Positions 45,121 through 54,445 of a stretch of DNA of 64,000 nucleotides are shown piece after piece. The notes beneath the pieces are model-generated. The model had not been told where the DNA came from and did not search any database. It saw only the letters and a list, made by a program, of their open reading frames with translations. The position numbers and the translations under genes were made by a program. Positions within the stretch are counted from its first letter, which is position 1; every line of letters starts with the position of its first letter. Source of the DNA: Bacteroidales bacterium (GTDB taxonomy: Bacteria > Bacteroidota > Bacteroidia > Bacteroidales > JAADJA01). The stretch is taken from positions 1 to 64,000 of the forward strand of contig JAUVJI010000001.1 of NCBI GenBank assembly GCA_030596605.1, in the 5' to 3' direction.

Positions 45121-45849
45121 TTACCTGCACTCAAACACACCTTCCTCAACTTCTATCGGAATTGAGCACCATTCATCTAAGTTGGCAATATAAGCGCTAT
45201 TCCTGAATTGTCGTTTCAGTTTTGGTAATTCCTGTTCTGCTGTCGATCTGCTTTGGAATGGAATAAGTGTACGGTACCAATCTTCCTTTTTCCAAAGCTG
45301 CACCCTTTCATATCCCATCTCTTTCAGCCTGTTAAGTTCGTACATGGCAGCTTCCTTTTCGCGGTCGGCGCCGGCCACTATAGCCCAGCGGCCAGATTTC
45401 GGGACAGGTTCCTGCCTGATCTCATCCAGCATTATTGCCTGCTGTTTTATATTGACCTCAATATTATCCCGAACATGCATAGAAGCATCATACGATTTGT
45501 CAAGGCGTTCATTGATGTTTTCTATTTCACGCCTTGATTCATCTGTCAGGTTAGGGTTTTCGCTGAGAATTTGAATACTATTTCTTATTTCTTCCAGTTC
45601 TGCCTGGTTTTGTTCAATTACCTGGTTGGCATTTTCAAGGTTAGCTTTGGAAGCTTCTATCTGGCTTTCCCATGTTCCGAACGGGAAGTTAAATTTTGTA
45701 AATCCTGCATCTTCCATTACTTTTTTAAAATCAGCCGGCCAGAATAAAAGAAAAGCAATTACTAATACTATGATGGCTTCACGGCTGAGGGTAAAAAATG
45801 ATTTAAGATTATCTACAAAAACTGTAAATCTGGATTTTTGTTCGCTCAT
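45121..45849 (-). CDS. Membrane-anchored coiled-coil protein with SPOR-like C-terminus
   Basis: 242 residues from the ATG at 45849 (MSEQKSRFT); earlier codons look non-coding. One transmembrane helix (AIIVLVIAFLLFWP, about residues 25-40), then a long coiled coil (SQIEASKANLENANQVIEQN...INERLDKSYD), then a domain resembling SPOR (WAIVAGADREKEAAMYELNR, SAYIANLDEWCS). SPOR domains bind denuded peptidoglycan at division sites. It is probably a cell-envelope protein of unknown specific role. Confidence 0.75.
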   Translation of the reverse strand: MSEQKSRFTVFVDNLKSFFTLSREAIIVLVIAFLLFWPADFKKVMEDAGFTKFNFPFGTWESQIEASKANLENANQVIEQNQAELEEIRNSIQILSENPNLTDESRREIENINERLDKSYDASMHVRDNIEVNIKQQAIMLDEIRQEPVPKSGRWAIVAGADREKEAAMYELNRLKEMGYERVQLWKKEDWYRTLIPFQSRSTAEQELPKLKRQFRNSAYIANLDEWCSIPIEVEEGVFECR

Positions 45850-45981
45850 GACCTTAATATTTGGTAAATAAATGTTGTTCAGTAAATAACCGGATTTGAA
45901 TTTATAAAAGTACAAAAGATTGATAGCTAAAGCAAATCAATTTTGATTTATAAAACAAAATAAATTCAAAACCAAGAAATT

Positions 45982-46057
45982 CTTATAGCTGATTTCTGCC
46001 ATTTTTATTTTTAGCGGAATTCTGCTATGGATTTTGGGTACTATTACAATATTTTTG
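45982..46057 (+). promoter_or_regulatory. 49-bp upstream element plus -7 box, copy 1 (peptidase pair)
   Basis: Bases 45982-46030 match 48904-48952 at 48 of 49 positions. The element contains the near-palindrome AGCGGAATTCTGCT (46013-46026). TATTTTTG (46050-46057), a TAnnTTTG -7 box, follows 19 bp after it. The leader would be about 150 nt. The layout suggests an activator site replacing or overlapping the -33 region. Confidence 0.7.
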
Positions 46058-46217
46058 ATGTATAAATTATTAACGACTATTGATTAATATTTAGTAAAAA
46101 AGCATCAATCCTAAATTCGGGATTTATTTTTATTTCTGAGTTGGTAATGTATTATATGGACTTAATAACACACCTTTATATTAACTCACTTTATTGTTTA
46201 ACTAAAATCAAAACAAA

Positions 46218-47081
46218 ATGAAAAATTTAAAAATGGGTTGGATCCCTGATTACCCTGACTTCAGGGATTACGATGAAACAACCAAAGACATTAAGCAGGA
46301 ATTAAACAAAATCAGATTAACCCCTCCCCAGAGTTATAAAATGAAACCTTCCGTTGACCTTAAGCAATGGTTTTCGGATGTTGAAGACCAGGGAAATATC
46401 GGTTCGTGTACAGCCAATGCAGCCGTTGGTGTATTTGAATATTTTCAGCGCAGGGCTTTTGGTCAGCACATGGAAGGATCAAGGCTCTTTTTGTATAAAG
46501 CTACCCGAAACTTAATGGGACTTACAGGAGATACCGGAGCTTACCTGCGTTCAAGTATGGGAGCTATGGTTTTGTTCGGTATTCCGGATGAAAAGTACTG
46601 GCCTTACATTGAAAATGATTATGACATTGAACCACCGGCATTTTGTTATGGCTTTGCAGAAAATTTTAAAGCCACCAAGTATTACAGGCTGGATCAGCAG
46701 GGTATTTCAAAGCAAGGTTTACTGAACAGAATCAAACTGTTCCTGGCTGCCGGCCTGCCAAGCATGTTCGGATTTACAGTTTTCGGTTCAATTAGCCAGG
46801 CGAGCCAATCAGGTGAAATACCATTTCCTTCACAAAAAGAAAATTATCTTGGAGGCCATGCTGTTACTACTGCTGGATATGATGATAGCAAGAAAATAAA
46901 GAATCAGATTGACGGGAAAGAAACAACCGGAGCCTTTTTAATCCGAAATTCCTGGGGAACATCATGGGGCGATAATGGCTATGGATGGCTTCCCTATGAG
47001 TACATTTTACAAGGAATAGCTATCGATTGGTGGTCTGTGATTAAAACTGATTGGGTAGATACCGGTAAGTTCGGGATATAA
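46218..47081 (+). CDS. Papain-like (C1) cysteine peptidase, cytoplasmic
   Basis: 287 residues without a signal peptide. The catalytic Cys is in DQGNIGSCTANAAVG, His in GGHAVTTAGYDD, and Asn in RNSWGTSWGDNGYGW. The start GWIPDYPDFRDYDE matches the 'G..PD..D.RDY' prelude of bacterial C1A peptidases. The length fits the catalytic domain with a short pro-like leader. It is the first gene after the 49-bp element and is followed 89 bp later by the clostripain-like gene. It may process host or stress-signalling proteins. Confidence 0.88.
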   Translation: MKNLKMGWIPDYPDFRDYDETTKDIKQELNKIRLTPPQSYKMKPSVDLKQWFSDVEDQGNIGSCTANAAVGVFEYFQRRAFGQHMEGSRLFLYKATRNLMGLTGDTGAYLRSSMGAMVLFGIPDEKYWPYIENDYDIEPPAFCYGFAENFKATKYYRLDQQGISKQGLLNRIKLFLAAGLPSMFGFTVFGSISQASQSGEIPFPSQKENYLGGHAVTTAGYDDSKKIKNQIDGKETTGAFLIRNSWGTSWGDNGYGWLPYEYILQGIAIDWWSVIKTDWVDTGKFGI

Positions 47082-47170
47082 AATAATATTGATAAGTATC
47101 TTCCCCAATTTCTGAGACAATTATTTTTTTATTACCTAATTTTTAAACAAAAAACAAGGAGGAACAAAAA

Positions 47171-48712
47171 ATGAAAAGTACAAAATTATTAAATACTATT
47201 GAAGCAGGTTGTATTTATCTGCTTATGTTCGGTCTGTTTTCAGGATGTGCACCATACATCAAATCGTTTAATCCAGAAAGCGGAACTTCAGGGACATTAG
47301 TAAATATTAACGGTGGCAGATTTAGTTCAACTGCTGCAGGAAATACTGTAAAATTTGCCAATGCTGTGGTCCCAACATCTGATATTACAGTTACATCAAC
47401 AAGTAAATTAAAAGTAAAAGTTCCAACTGGAGCAACGACTGGTCTCATCTCAGTTTCAACCAGTAAAGGGATAGGTAAAAGTAATAAGAACTTTATCATT
47501 AATAATCAATCACCTAAATGGACTTTTATGGTGTATTTAGATGCGGATAATAATCTGGAATACGCTGGTATTGATGATTTTCTTGAAATGTCTTCAGTTG
47601 GATCTAACAGTAATATTAATATTGTTATTCAGATGGATCGCATAACTGGACATAGTGATGAATATGGAAACTGGACTGGTACAAGACGATTTTTAATTCA
47701 AAGCGGTGATACTCCATCAATCACCCCTGTTATGGATCTTGGTGAACAAAATATGGGAGATCCTAATACCTTAAGTGATTTTGTAGAATGGGCCATTACC
47801 AATTATCCGGCTGATCATTATGCACTATCGATTTGGAATCATGGAGATGGCTGGCGATTAAATCGTAACATCATGGATTCATTAGTTACTCTGAATAGAA
47901 GTGGTTATAATGAAACTCTTGTAAAGGCTGTAGCCAGCGATGATACAGATGGCGATATTTTGTATATGCGCGAGGTTCAAGATGCATTATCCTTAGCAAA
48001 AACTAATCTCGACAATCGAAATAATACCAATGTAAAACTTGATGTTGTTGGATTTGATGCATGTTTAATGGGAATGATAGAAGTAGCATATGCTATTAGA
48101 AGTGTAGCTAATTATATGGTTGGCTCTGAAGAGCTTGAACCAGGTGATGGCTGGCCTTATAACACCATATTGGCAGATTTAAATTCAAATCCGAATATGA
48201 CTGCCGAAGAATTTGCAAAAACCATTGTTGTAAAGTATGAAGATTCATATTCAAGTGGTGTAACCCAATCGACATATGATTTAAGCGAATTAAATAATCT
48301 GACGTCGAGTATCAATAACTTTACAGGTAAAGCAACTACTGATTGGACGGTATTAAAATCTGCCAGAAATAATTCAAGGGATTACCATATTAGTTACTAC
48401 ACTCAATTCTGGGGTACTGATTTATGGGATTTCGCAGATGAAGTATACAACTCGACAAGCAATGTTGATATCAAAAATGCTTCTGCCGATTTAAAAAACG
48501 CTATCGATGCTTTTGTTGTGGAAGAAAAACATAGTTCTGATATGTCAGGTTCACATGGTGTCGCCATATATTTTCCACCTGACCAAAGCAGTTTCAACAA
48601 TGATCCGCAACATACAGGCTATCTTGAGACCAACACGTTTATGGTTGTTGATTTTGTTGCTCACCATACCTGGGATAATTGGCTGCAGGATTATTATATC
48701 AACATACCATAG
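47171..48712 (+). CDS. TIG-domain/clostripain-like (C11) cysteine peptidase, lipoprotein
   Basis: 513 residues with a lipobox (LMFGLFSGC, then APYIKS). An IPT/TIG domain (about 33-113: FNPESGTSGTLVNINGGRFS) precedes a C11 peptidase domain that starts WTFMVYLDADNNLEYAGIDD, with His in WNHGDGW and Cys in GFDACLMGM. C11 enzymes cleave after basic residues and belong to the caspase-like fold. Together with the C1 peptidase it makes a surface/cytoplasm pair under one element. A strong terminator follows. Confidence 0.88.
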   Translation: MKSTKLLNTIEAGCIYLLMFGLFSGCAPYIKSFNPESGTSGTLVNINGGRFSSTAAGNTVKFANAVVPTSDITVTSTSKLKVKVPTGATTGLISVSTSKGIGKSNKNFIINNQSPKWTFMVYLDADNNLEYAGIDDFLEMSSVGSNSNINIVIQMDRITGHSDEYGNWTGTRRFLIQSGDTPSITPVMDLGEQNMGDPNTLSDFVEWAITNYPADHYALSIWNHGDGWRLNRNIMDSLVTLNRSGYNETLVKAVASDDTDGDILYMREVQDALSLAKTNLDNRNNTNVKLDVVGFDACLMGMIEVAYAIRSVANYMVGSEELEPGDGWPYNTILADLNSNPNMTAEEFAKTIVVKYEDSYSSGVTQSTYDLSELNNLTSSINNFTGKATTDWTVLKSARNNSRDYHISYYTQFWGTDLWDFADEVYNSTSNVDIKNASADLKNAIDAFVVEEKHSSDMSGSHGVAIYFPPDQSSFNNDPQHTGYLETNTFMVVDFVAHHTWDNWLQDYYINIP

Positions 48713-48765
48713 AGATTATCAAGAAATATTAATATAACTTTTTGATAATTTTTGGTAAAAGTTTT

Positions 48766-48807
48766 AAGCAAAGTCCTTACAATTTGAATGGGACTTTGCT
48801 TCTTTTA
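48766..48807 (+). terminator. Terminator after the C11 peptidase gene
   Basis: AAGCAAAGTCC (48766-48776) and GGACTTTGCTT (48791-48801) form an 11-bp stem with a 14-nt loop, followed by CTTTTA. The following 48808-48903 holds no gene. Confidence 0.8.
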
Positions 48808-48903
48808 ATAGTATTATCATATAAGACTTAACTTAAACACAACATCTAACATTGGAACTGAATCATGTAATCCTAAATCATAATTTCTATTGTAATTATT
48901 AAA

Positions 48904-48979
48904 CTTATAGCTGTTTTCTGCCATTTTTATTTTTAGCGGAATTCTGCTATGGTTTTTTATTGCAATAATCTTTACTTTG
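48904..48979 (+). promoter_or_regulatory. 49-bp upstream element plus -7 box, copy 2 (pYEATS operon)
   Basis: Bases 48904-48952 repeat the element at 45982 with one substitution. A -7-like TACTTTG (48973-48979) lies 20 bp after it, close to the 19 bp seen in copy 1. The leader would be about 70 nt to the ATG at 49058. Co-regulation of the two operons is the obvious reading. Confidence 0.65.
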
Positions 48980-49057
48980 GAAAATCAATGATGTTCAATG
49001 AGTTGAGCACTATAATTATCTGTGAATGACGATATCAATTATTTAAAATTCAATAAA

Positions 49058-49555
49058 ATGAAAAAGGAAAACTATTTATTAATATTAATTAGTATTTTAA
49101 CAACACTAACGGTTATTGCTGTGCTTATTGCCAACCTTTTTCCTGATAAATATGGGAGTCCAGAATTTAATAAGTTTGGCATGACAGCAGTTCTGGCAGA
49201 AATCATCGGATTATTTGTTCTTATCAGCAAGAAAGTATTTCAGCTTAATGATGTAAATGTATTTTTAACCTTACCGGAAAACACAGAGCCGCAGATTGAT
49301 TGGGACAATGAACATTGTTGGGTGATCGGGGACACAATGAAAGAAAAAATCAAGCTGATACAGACCGATGTGGGACCTGCATACAAAGTTCATTTTAATG
49401 AGGTTGCCAAGAAGAAACTGACAAAAGAAAAGGTGATTGAATTTGAATTAAAGGAAAAGAATGGAAATCCATGGCGCGTAGGTCCATTTAATCTTTTTGA
49501 TAAAACAAGAAATTTACAACCATTAGGAAATATAAATATGTTAAATTATGACTAG
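49058..49555 (+). CDS. Two-helix membrane protein, pYEATS partner
   Basis: 165 residues from the ATG at 49058 (MKKENYLLILISIL); an earlier GTG at 49022 is possible. Two transmembrane helices (LLILISILTTLTVIAVLIAN; MTAVLAEIIGLFVLIS) precede a cytoplasmic beta domain (CWVIGDTMKEKIKLIQTDVG). Its stop overlaps the start of the pYEATS gene by 8 bp, so the two are translationally linked. The likely role is a membrane sensor or anchor for the pYEATS protein. I know of no characterised member. Confidence 0.75.
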   Translation: MKKENYLLILISILTTLTVIAVLIANLFPDKYGSPEFNKFGMTAVLAEIIGLFVLISKKVFQLNDVNVFLTLPENTEPQIDWDNEHCWVIGDTMKEKIKLIQTDVGPAYKVHFNEVAKKKLTKEKVIEFELKEKNGNPWRVGPFNLFDKTRNLQPLGNINMLNYD

Positions 49556-50099
49556 TATAAAAATTAGCAATTACAGTAAGTTATCTTCAAAGAAAGATAA
49601 TACTACCTGGTATGACTGGTGTGTTTTTGTTGATGAACCACTCGCAAGATTAAACCAGATTTCCAAAGTGAAATATATTTTACATCCAACATTTCCAAAT
49701 CCTGAAAGACTTATAAGTGATAAAGATTCAAAGTTTGCACTATATTCAAATGGATGGGGCGTGTTTTTAATTAGAATTGAGATTTATCTGGTGAATGGTG
49801 AGATAATAAAAACAAAGCATCAGCTAAAATTACAGGAGAATGATTGGCCGGTAAAAGAGGTGAACTTGGAAACTCTTGACTCTGAAGAGAGAAAGGTTTA
49901 TGAAACGATTAAAGGTTCATCCTTTAAATGGCGAAAATATCAAACCATTGCAAAGAAAACTGGGATACCCAATCAAGATCTTATAACTTCGCTTGAGAAC
50001 CTCGAAAAGCTCAATTTTATCCGTAAATCACCATTTAAGTCAGTAGACAATGATGAACTTTACGGGGTAACACCCACTGTTGGGATAAAACCTGAATAA
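49548..50099 (+). CDS. pYEATS-domain protein with C-terminal winged-helix
   Basis: 183 residues. The N-terminal ~105 fit the prokaryotic YEATS family: WYDWCVFVDEPLARLNQISK, then VKYILHPTFPNPERL, FALYSNGWGVFLIRIEIYL. The C-terminal ~65 residues read as a winged helix (SSFKWRKYQTIAKKTGIPNQ, then DLITSLENLEKLNFI). pYEATS domains are found beside membrane proteins and peptidases in predicted signalling or conflict systems; the ligand is unknown. Its setting beside a 2TM protein and a phospholipase-like enzyme, sharing a promoter element with two peptidases, supports a stress-response role. Confidence 0.8.
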   Translation: MTSIKISNYSKLSSKKDNTTWYDWCVFVDEPLARLNQISKVKYILHPTFPNPERLISDKDSKFALYSNGWGVFLIRIEIYLVNGEIIKTKHQLKLQENDWPVKEVNLETLDSEERKVYETIKGSSFKWRKYQTIAKKTGIPNQDLITSLENLEKLNFIRKSPFKSVDNDELYGVTPTVGIKPE

Positions 50100-50220
50100 A
50101 TCCTTGTATTAAAAGAATAATAACCAAATATATTAATTTAATAATTCATTTAAATAACTACTTATTCTTGTTACTTTGCTCAGTTGAATACTGTAGCAGG
50201 ATAAGATAAAAAATTAACCT

Positions 50221-51165
50221 ATGAAAAAGTACACACATGCCTGGTTATCCTTAATGGCTATTAAAAGACTTGAACAAAGTTATATCAGCCAAAGTAATCA
50301 GAAATATGCAAGTAGTTTGATAGAATGGTTTAAAAACCATAATGATGATGTAATTCAGGGTGCCTGGTATCCTGATGCAATTATTAAAGATATGTCGACC
50401 AGCCATATTTATAAATTTACAACTTCAAATAGTGGTAATAATTATTATGGCTGTCTTCCTACCTCATATAATATTTATAGGGAAGGGAAGAATTCTGCTC
50501 TTTACAATACATATTATAAACTTGACAGCGGTAATTTACCCTACCGATGTGAAGCCATAGCCCATAGTATTATTGATAATCTCAAAATGAAAGAAAGTGA
50601 AGATAAGGGTTCACCAATCTGTCCAACCAATAATCATATAGCTAATTTGTTTTTTATGTTGAGTCATTATATTGCTGATGCTCATGTTCCATTTCATTGT
50701 GATTCCAGGAAGTTTTCAAGTGGTGTTGATATTCATGCTAAGGTAGAAGGAATTTGGGAGGATTATGTTAAAGATCATTACTTAATAGATCGAAATAATA
50801 AAGATAGATTTGAATATGATGGTATTTATCCAAAACTTGATTCTATCCAACAGACTTCTTATAATAATACAATTCTACCATGGATAGATTTAGAGATTCA
50901 AAATAGAAATTTTTATATTACATGGGGTTCAGGAAATGATAATGTCTTGGAATTTATGCAGGATATTTGTCATTATTCCTATTTGTGTTCCCATTTATTT
51001 ATTCCATCAGCATATGATCATACAACAGTTACAAATGCTAACTGGGATCAATTACAAAACAACATTTCCTTTGATGACCTGAGTAAGTATGTTCTTATTG
51101 ATGCAATTGATTCAATTGCCAGAGTATGGTTGAGGGTATGGAGGAAATATCAGCAGTGGTTATAA
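50221..51165 (+). CDS. Zinc-dependent phospholipase C-like protein
   Basis: 314 residues. The N-terminal KKYTHAWLSLMAIKRL and the central LSHYIADAHVPFHCD carry the His/Asp zinc ligands of the bacterial zinc-dependent phospholipase C/S1-P1 nuclease fold; W-x-P at GAWYPDAI and HxxVEGIWED fit the rest of the site. There is no signal peptide, although the enzymes of this family are usually secreted, so a cytoplasmic or released-on-lysis role is possible. It follows the pYEATS gene by 121 bp. A lipid- or nucleic-acid-degrading effector is plausible. Confidence 0.8.
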   Translation: MKKYTHAWLSLMAIKRLEQSYISQSNQKYASSLIEWFKNHNDDVIQGAWYPDAIIKDMSTSHIYKFTTSNSGNNYYGCLPTSYNIYREGKNSALYNTYYKLDSGNLPYRCEAIAHSIIDNLKMKESEDKGSPICPTNNHIANLFFMLSHYIADAHVPFHCDSRKFSSGVDIHAKVEGIWEDYVKDHYLIDRNNKDRFEYDGIYPKLDSIQQTSYNNTILPWIDLEIQNRNFYITWGSGNDNVLEFMQDICHYSYLCSHLFIPSAYDHTTVTNANWDQLQNNISFDDLSKYVLIDAIDSIARVWLRVWRKYQQWL

Positions 51166-51307
51166 AGTGTACACACAGGTCCAAGTCTTCTTAGCTGAAA
51201 AATTTATTGAATTTTAATAAATTTGTTTTTTCTATGAAAATTTTGAATTGGAGTAATCCTCTTCTGTAAGCTATTTCATTTCTTCCCGACTAATTATCAA
51301 AAAAGAA

Positions 51308-51473
51308 ATGAAGAAGCTACTCATAATAAATATCGTTTTACTTGCAAAAACATGATGAATCAAAATGGCGTGAAACAACCTGGGGTAAAGTTATAGAAAA
51401 TCACCAGAATGCAGTTGTGTTGAACTCAGGGCAAACAATGGGTCCCGGTAAATTGGCCTCGTTATAGTGATTC
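51308..51473 (+). pseudogene. Gene fragment with an early frameshift
   Basis: ATG at 51308 reads MKKLLIINIVLLAKT then stops. A second frame picks up at once with LQKHDESKWRETTWGKVIEN and ends at a TAG after GPGKLASL. A broken start of a secreted-protein gene is likely. I cannot name the family. Confidence 0.4.
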
Positions 51474-51620
51474 GGAATGTGATCAATGATACTGTTTCCC
51501 ATTTCTCAGCGTAGAATATTATCTTTGACTTATAGGTGTTGTTTTAGCAAACAATAATTGCAACTTTCTACTTCCTCTTAGTGTCTGATTATAGATGTTT
51601 ACAGACAAAAAAATCTTTAA

Positions 51621-51800
51621 CCACATAAAATTTATGGTGAAGAAATTGTTAATAATCCCGAAAAAGGAGCTACTGTTGAAAAAGAATATGAAATAGTCTT
51701 AAATCCTGATTGGAATCAAAATGTTTACGCTGTTGCCATTCTCTGGGAAGTGGACCTGTTTGGCAGCCCCAATTATAAGTTTGTAAATGCGATAAAATAA
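51621..51800 (+). pseudogene. C-terminal fragment of an Omp28-like protein
   Basis: An open frame from about 51621 to the TAA at 51798-51800 reads YGEEIVNNPEKGATVEKEYE, then IVLNPDWNQNVYAVAILWEV. The 'NPxKGxTxxKxYxfxLxxxWN..n..vvAf' pattern is that of Omp28-type outer-membrane proteins. No start is present, so only the tail of the gene survives. The remaining 51166-51877 shows no intact gene. Confidence 0.55.
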
Positions 51801-51877
51801 GATATGATTACTATTATGTATCGCAAAGTTTTCAAATCATATACATCTTTTATCAAACGCATGATCGCAACCGGTGA

Positions 51878-52339
51878 TTAAATCTCCTTCATTAAATTCG
51901 CCATCTCAATAGCTGCCATCGCAGCATCAAAGCCTTTGTTACCTGATTTTGTGCCGGCACGTTCAATGGCCTGCTCGATACTATCTGTAGTGAGAACACC
52001 AAAAGAAATGGGCACTTCGGTATCAAGCATGGCATTGGCAATACCTTTGGATACTTCGGCTGCTACATAATCAAAGTGGGGGGTGGCTCCTCTAATAACT
52101 GCACCGAGACAAATGATCGCATCATACTTCCCTGATTTAGCCATTTTTTTAGCGATAAGCGGAATTTCAAAAGAACCCGGAGACCATGCAACTTCAATGT
52201 TGTTTTCTTCAGCGCCATGCCTTTTCAATGCATCTATAGCGCCACCCAATAATTTACTGCTGATAAACTCATTAAACCTTCCTGTAACGATGCCGAATTT
52301 GAAATCTTTGGCATTTAATTTTCCTTCTAAAACTTTCAT
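51878..52339 (-). CDS. ribH: 6,7-dimethyl-8-ribityllumazine synthase
   Basis: 153 residues of lumazine synthase, the penultimate enzyme of riboflavin synthesis. Substrate-binding segments [30 protein letters not shown] and [17 protein letters not shown] (catalytic His in HFDYV) are all present, as is [17 protein letters not shown]. The length is typical, and the enzyme assembles into pentamers or 60-mers. It is last in the rib operon, 224 bp after ribBA, with palindromes in the gap. Confidence 0.96.
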   Translation of the reverse strand: MKVLEGKLNAKDFKFGIVTGRFNEFISSKLLGGAIDALKRHGAEENNIEVAWSPGSFEIPLIAKKMAKSGKYDAIICLGAVIRGATPHFDYVAAEVSKGIANAMLDTEVPISFGVLTTDSIEQAIERAGTKSGNKGFDAAMAAIEMANLMKEI

Positions 52340-52447
52340 GATATCTATTTTTTTTATTTCATTTAGAAAACCACCTTCTTTGATGGTTGTTATGTTCCTT
52401 GTTTGTTATACATGATAGTAATACCTGGAATAATGGAATATTGGGGT

Positions 52448-52551
52448 AATGGAATCATTCCATTCTTTCACCATTCCACCATTCCAATTCTTTCGTTTAA
52501 TAATAAAAGCGCCCACTGGGTGCAATTCAAAGCCACCTTCTTAGAGGGTGG
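52448..52551. repeat. Palindrome and hairpin in the ribBA-ribH gap
   Basis: AATGGAATCATTCCATT (52448-52464) is a perfect palindrome within a GGAAT-rich repeat. CCACCTTC (52533-52540) and GAGGGTGG (52544-52551) form a short hairpin just after the ribBA stop on the minus strand. The T-run is weak, so it may attenuate rather than end transcription into ribH. Confidence 0.45.
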
Positions 52552-52563
52552 ATATTTATTTCA

Positions 52564-53787
52564 TTAACCTACTTCTTGTTTTAATGTATTGGCATTGAGC
52601 ATATGTCCGAGCTTTACCTTTTTTGTTTCCAGGTAGAACCGGTTGTTATCGTTATGATTTATTTCTATGGGAATTCGCTCTATTACTTTTAATCCAAAGC
52701 CATAAATGCCGGATATTTTTTTAGGATTATTGGTCATTAACCTAAGTTCTTTTACGCCAAGGTCAGCGAGAATCTCTGCACCGATCCCATAATCCCGCAA
52801 GTCTGCCGGGAAACCCAGGGCTTCATTGGCTTCAACGGTATCCATTCCATTGTCCTGCAAATGGTAGGCTTTCAGTTTATTCAGCAAACCGATCCCCCTT
52901 CCTTCCTGGCGCATGTATAGCAGAATTCCCCGACCTTCCATTGCAATTCTTTGCATAGCCATCTCCAATTGATCTCCGCAATCACAACGGCTTGAACCAA
53001 AAACATCACCGGTCAGGCATTCGGAATGAACCCTGGTTAGAACAGGCAAGCCATCTTTAATATCACCCATTATCAATGCAATATGCTCTTCCATTGTAAT
53101 TTTATCCTGGTAGCCTACAGCTTTAAATATGCCGTATTTTGTTGGGAGTTTAACTTGCGAAACCCTTTCAACCAGCTTTTCATGTCTCCGCCGATAATTA
53201 ATTAAGTCGGCAATAGTGACCAATTTAAGATTATGTTTTTTGACATATTCTTTTAGTTCGGGTACGCGTGCCATTGTACCATCTTCATTCATTATTTCGC
53301 AAATAACACCTGCCGGGAATAATCCTGCGAGCCTGGCAATATCAATTGCTGCCTCAGTGTGTCCCGCCCTAACCAGAACACCGCCCTTTTTATATTCAAG
53401 TGGAAATACATGCCCGGGTTTATTAAAATCTTCCGGTTTGGAATTGGAGTCAATTATTTTCTTTATGGTGAATGCGCGTTCGTGCGCTGATATTCCTGTT
53501 GTAGTTTCTGTTGCATCAACTGAAACAGTAAATGCAGTTTTATGTGTATCGGTATTGTCGACCACCATCATGCCAATATTTAGCTCATTCAGCCGCTCTT
53601 TGATGATGGGCATACAGATCAATCCCCCACCGAATTTAGCCATAAAATTTATGGCTTGCGGAGTGACTTTTTCTGCCGCCATAACCAGGTCCCCTTCGTT
53701 TTCCCTTCGTTTGTCATCCACTACAACGATCATTTTGCCGTTCAGGATGTCTTCAATTGCCTCTTCAATAGTATTAAAATCACTCAT
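52564..53787 (-). CDS. ribBA: Bifunctional DHBP synthase / GTP cyclohydrolase II
   Basis: 407 residues. The N-terminal ~200 are DHBP synthase (acidic loop [36 protein letters not shown]). The C-terminal half is GTP cyclohydrolase II with zinc Cys residues in [18 protein letters not shown] and [14 protein letters not shown]. It makes both riboflavin precursors, from ribulose 5-phosphate and GTP. It is 3 bp after ribE in the operon. Confidence 0.97.
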   Translation of the reverse strand: MSDFNTIEEAIEDILNGKMIVVVDDKRRENEGDLVMAAEKVTPQAINFMAKFGGGLICMPIIKERLNELNIGMMVVDNTDTHKTAFTVSVDATETTTGISAHERAFTIKKIIDSNSKPEDFNKPGHVFPLEYKKGGVLVRAGHTEAAIDIARLAGLFPAGVICEIMNEDGTMARVPELKEYVKKHNLKLVTIADLINYRRRHEKLVERVSQVKLPTKYGIFKAVGYQDKITMEEHIALIMGDIKDGLPVLTRVHSECLTGDVFGSSRCDCGDQLEMAMQRIAMEGRGILLYMRQEGRGIGLLNKLKAYHLQDNGMDTVEANEALGFPADLRDYGIGAEILADLGVKELRLMTNNPKKISGIYGFGLKVIERIPIEINHNDNNRFYLETKKVKLGHMLNANTLKQEVG

Positions 53788-53790
53788 GAG

Positions 53791-54444
53791 TTATTCGGTA
53801 AATCCGTGTTTCGTTAAAAACTCTAAATCAATATTGTTATCTCTTTTGGTCTGATCTTTATCACTTAAAAATTTCTCAACATATTTCCCAATCATATCAC
53901 ATTCAATGTTTACCCGGTCACCAATATTTTTACCTAGTAGAACAGTAGCCATTGCAGTGTGGGGTATTATTGAAACGGTAAAAATTTGATCAATTGCATC
54001 TGCAACAGTTAAGCTGATTCCATCAATGGCAACAGAACCTTTTTTAATGATATATCTTGAAATGGATTCGTCACATTTAATGTAAAACCAAATAGCATTA
54101 TCATCTGATTTAATATCCTTGATGACTCCAGTTCCATCAATATGTCCACTAACAAGATGACCACCCAGCCTGTCCGAAATTCGTAATGCACGTTCCAGGT
54201 TTACTTTTGATCCTGGCTTTAAATCATTCAAGTTTGTCCTGTTGATTGTTTCCGACATGGCATCAACAGAAAATACCTTTGAATCAAATTTAGTTACAGT
54301 GAAGCATATACCATTCGTATTTATACTGTCGCCGATCTTCAAATCTTCGAGCACTTTATTCGCCTGAATATTTAATACAACAGATTTGGCGCCCCGTTGA
54401 ATTGAGTCAATTATTCCTATTTCCTCTATTATACCTGTAAACAT
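53791..54444 (-). CDS. ribE: Riboflavin synthase, alpha chain
   Basis: 217 residues from the ATG at 54444, since MFTGIIEEIGIID is the universal start (an upstream Met would overlap ribD). Two lumazine-binding barrel repeats are visible: SINTNGICFTVTKFD with LGGHLVSGHIDGTG, and VAIDGISLTVADA with IECDMIGKYVEKFL. It dismutates two lumazines to riboflavin. ribD ends 1 bp upstream. Confidence 0.95.
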   Translation of the reverse strand: MFTGIIEEIGIIDSIQRGAKSVVLNIQANKVLEDLKIGDSINTNGICFTVTKFDSKVFSVDAMSETINRTNLNDLKPGSKVNLERALRISDRLGGHLVSGHIDGTGVIKDIKSDDNAIWFYIKCDESISRYIIKKGSVAIDGISLTVADAIDQIFTVSIIPHTAMATVLLGKNIGDRVNIECDMIGKYVEKFLSDKDQTKRDNNIDLEFLTKHGFTE

Positions 54445-54445
54445 G

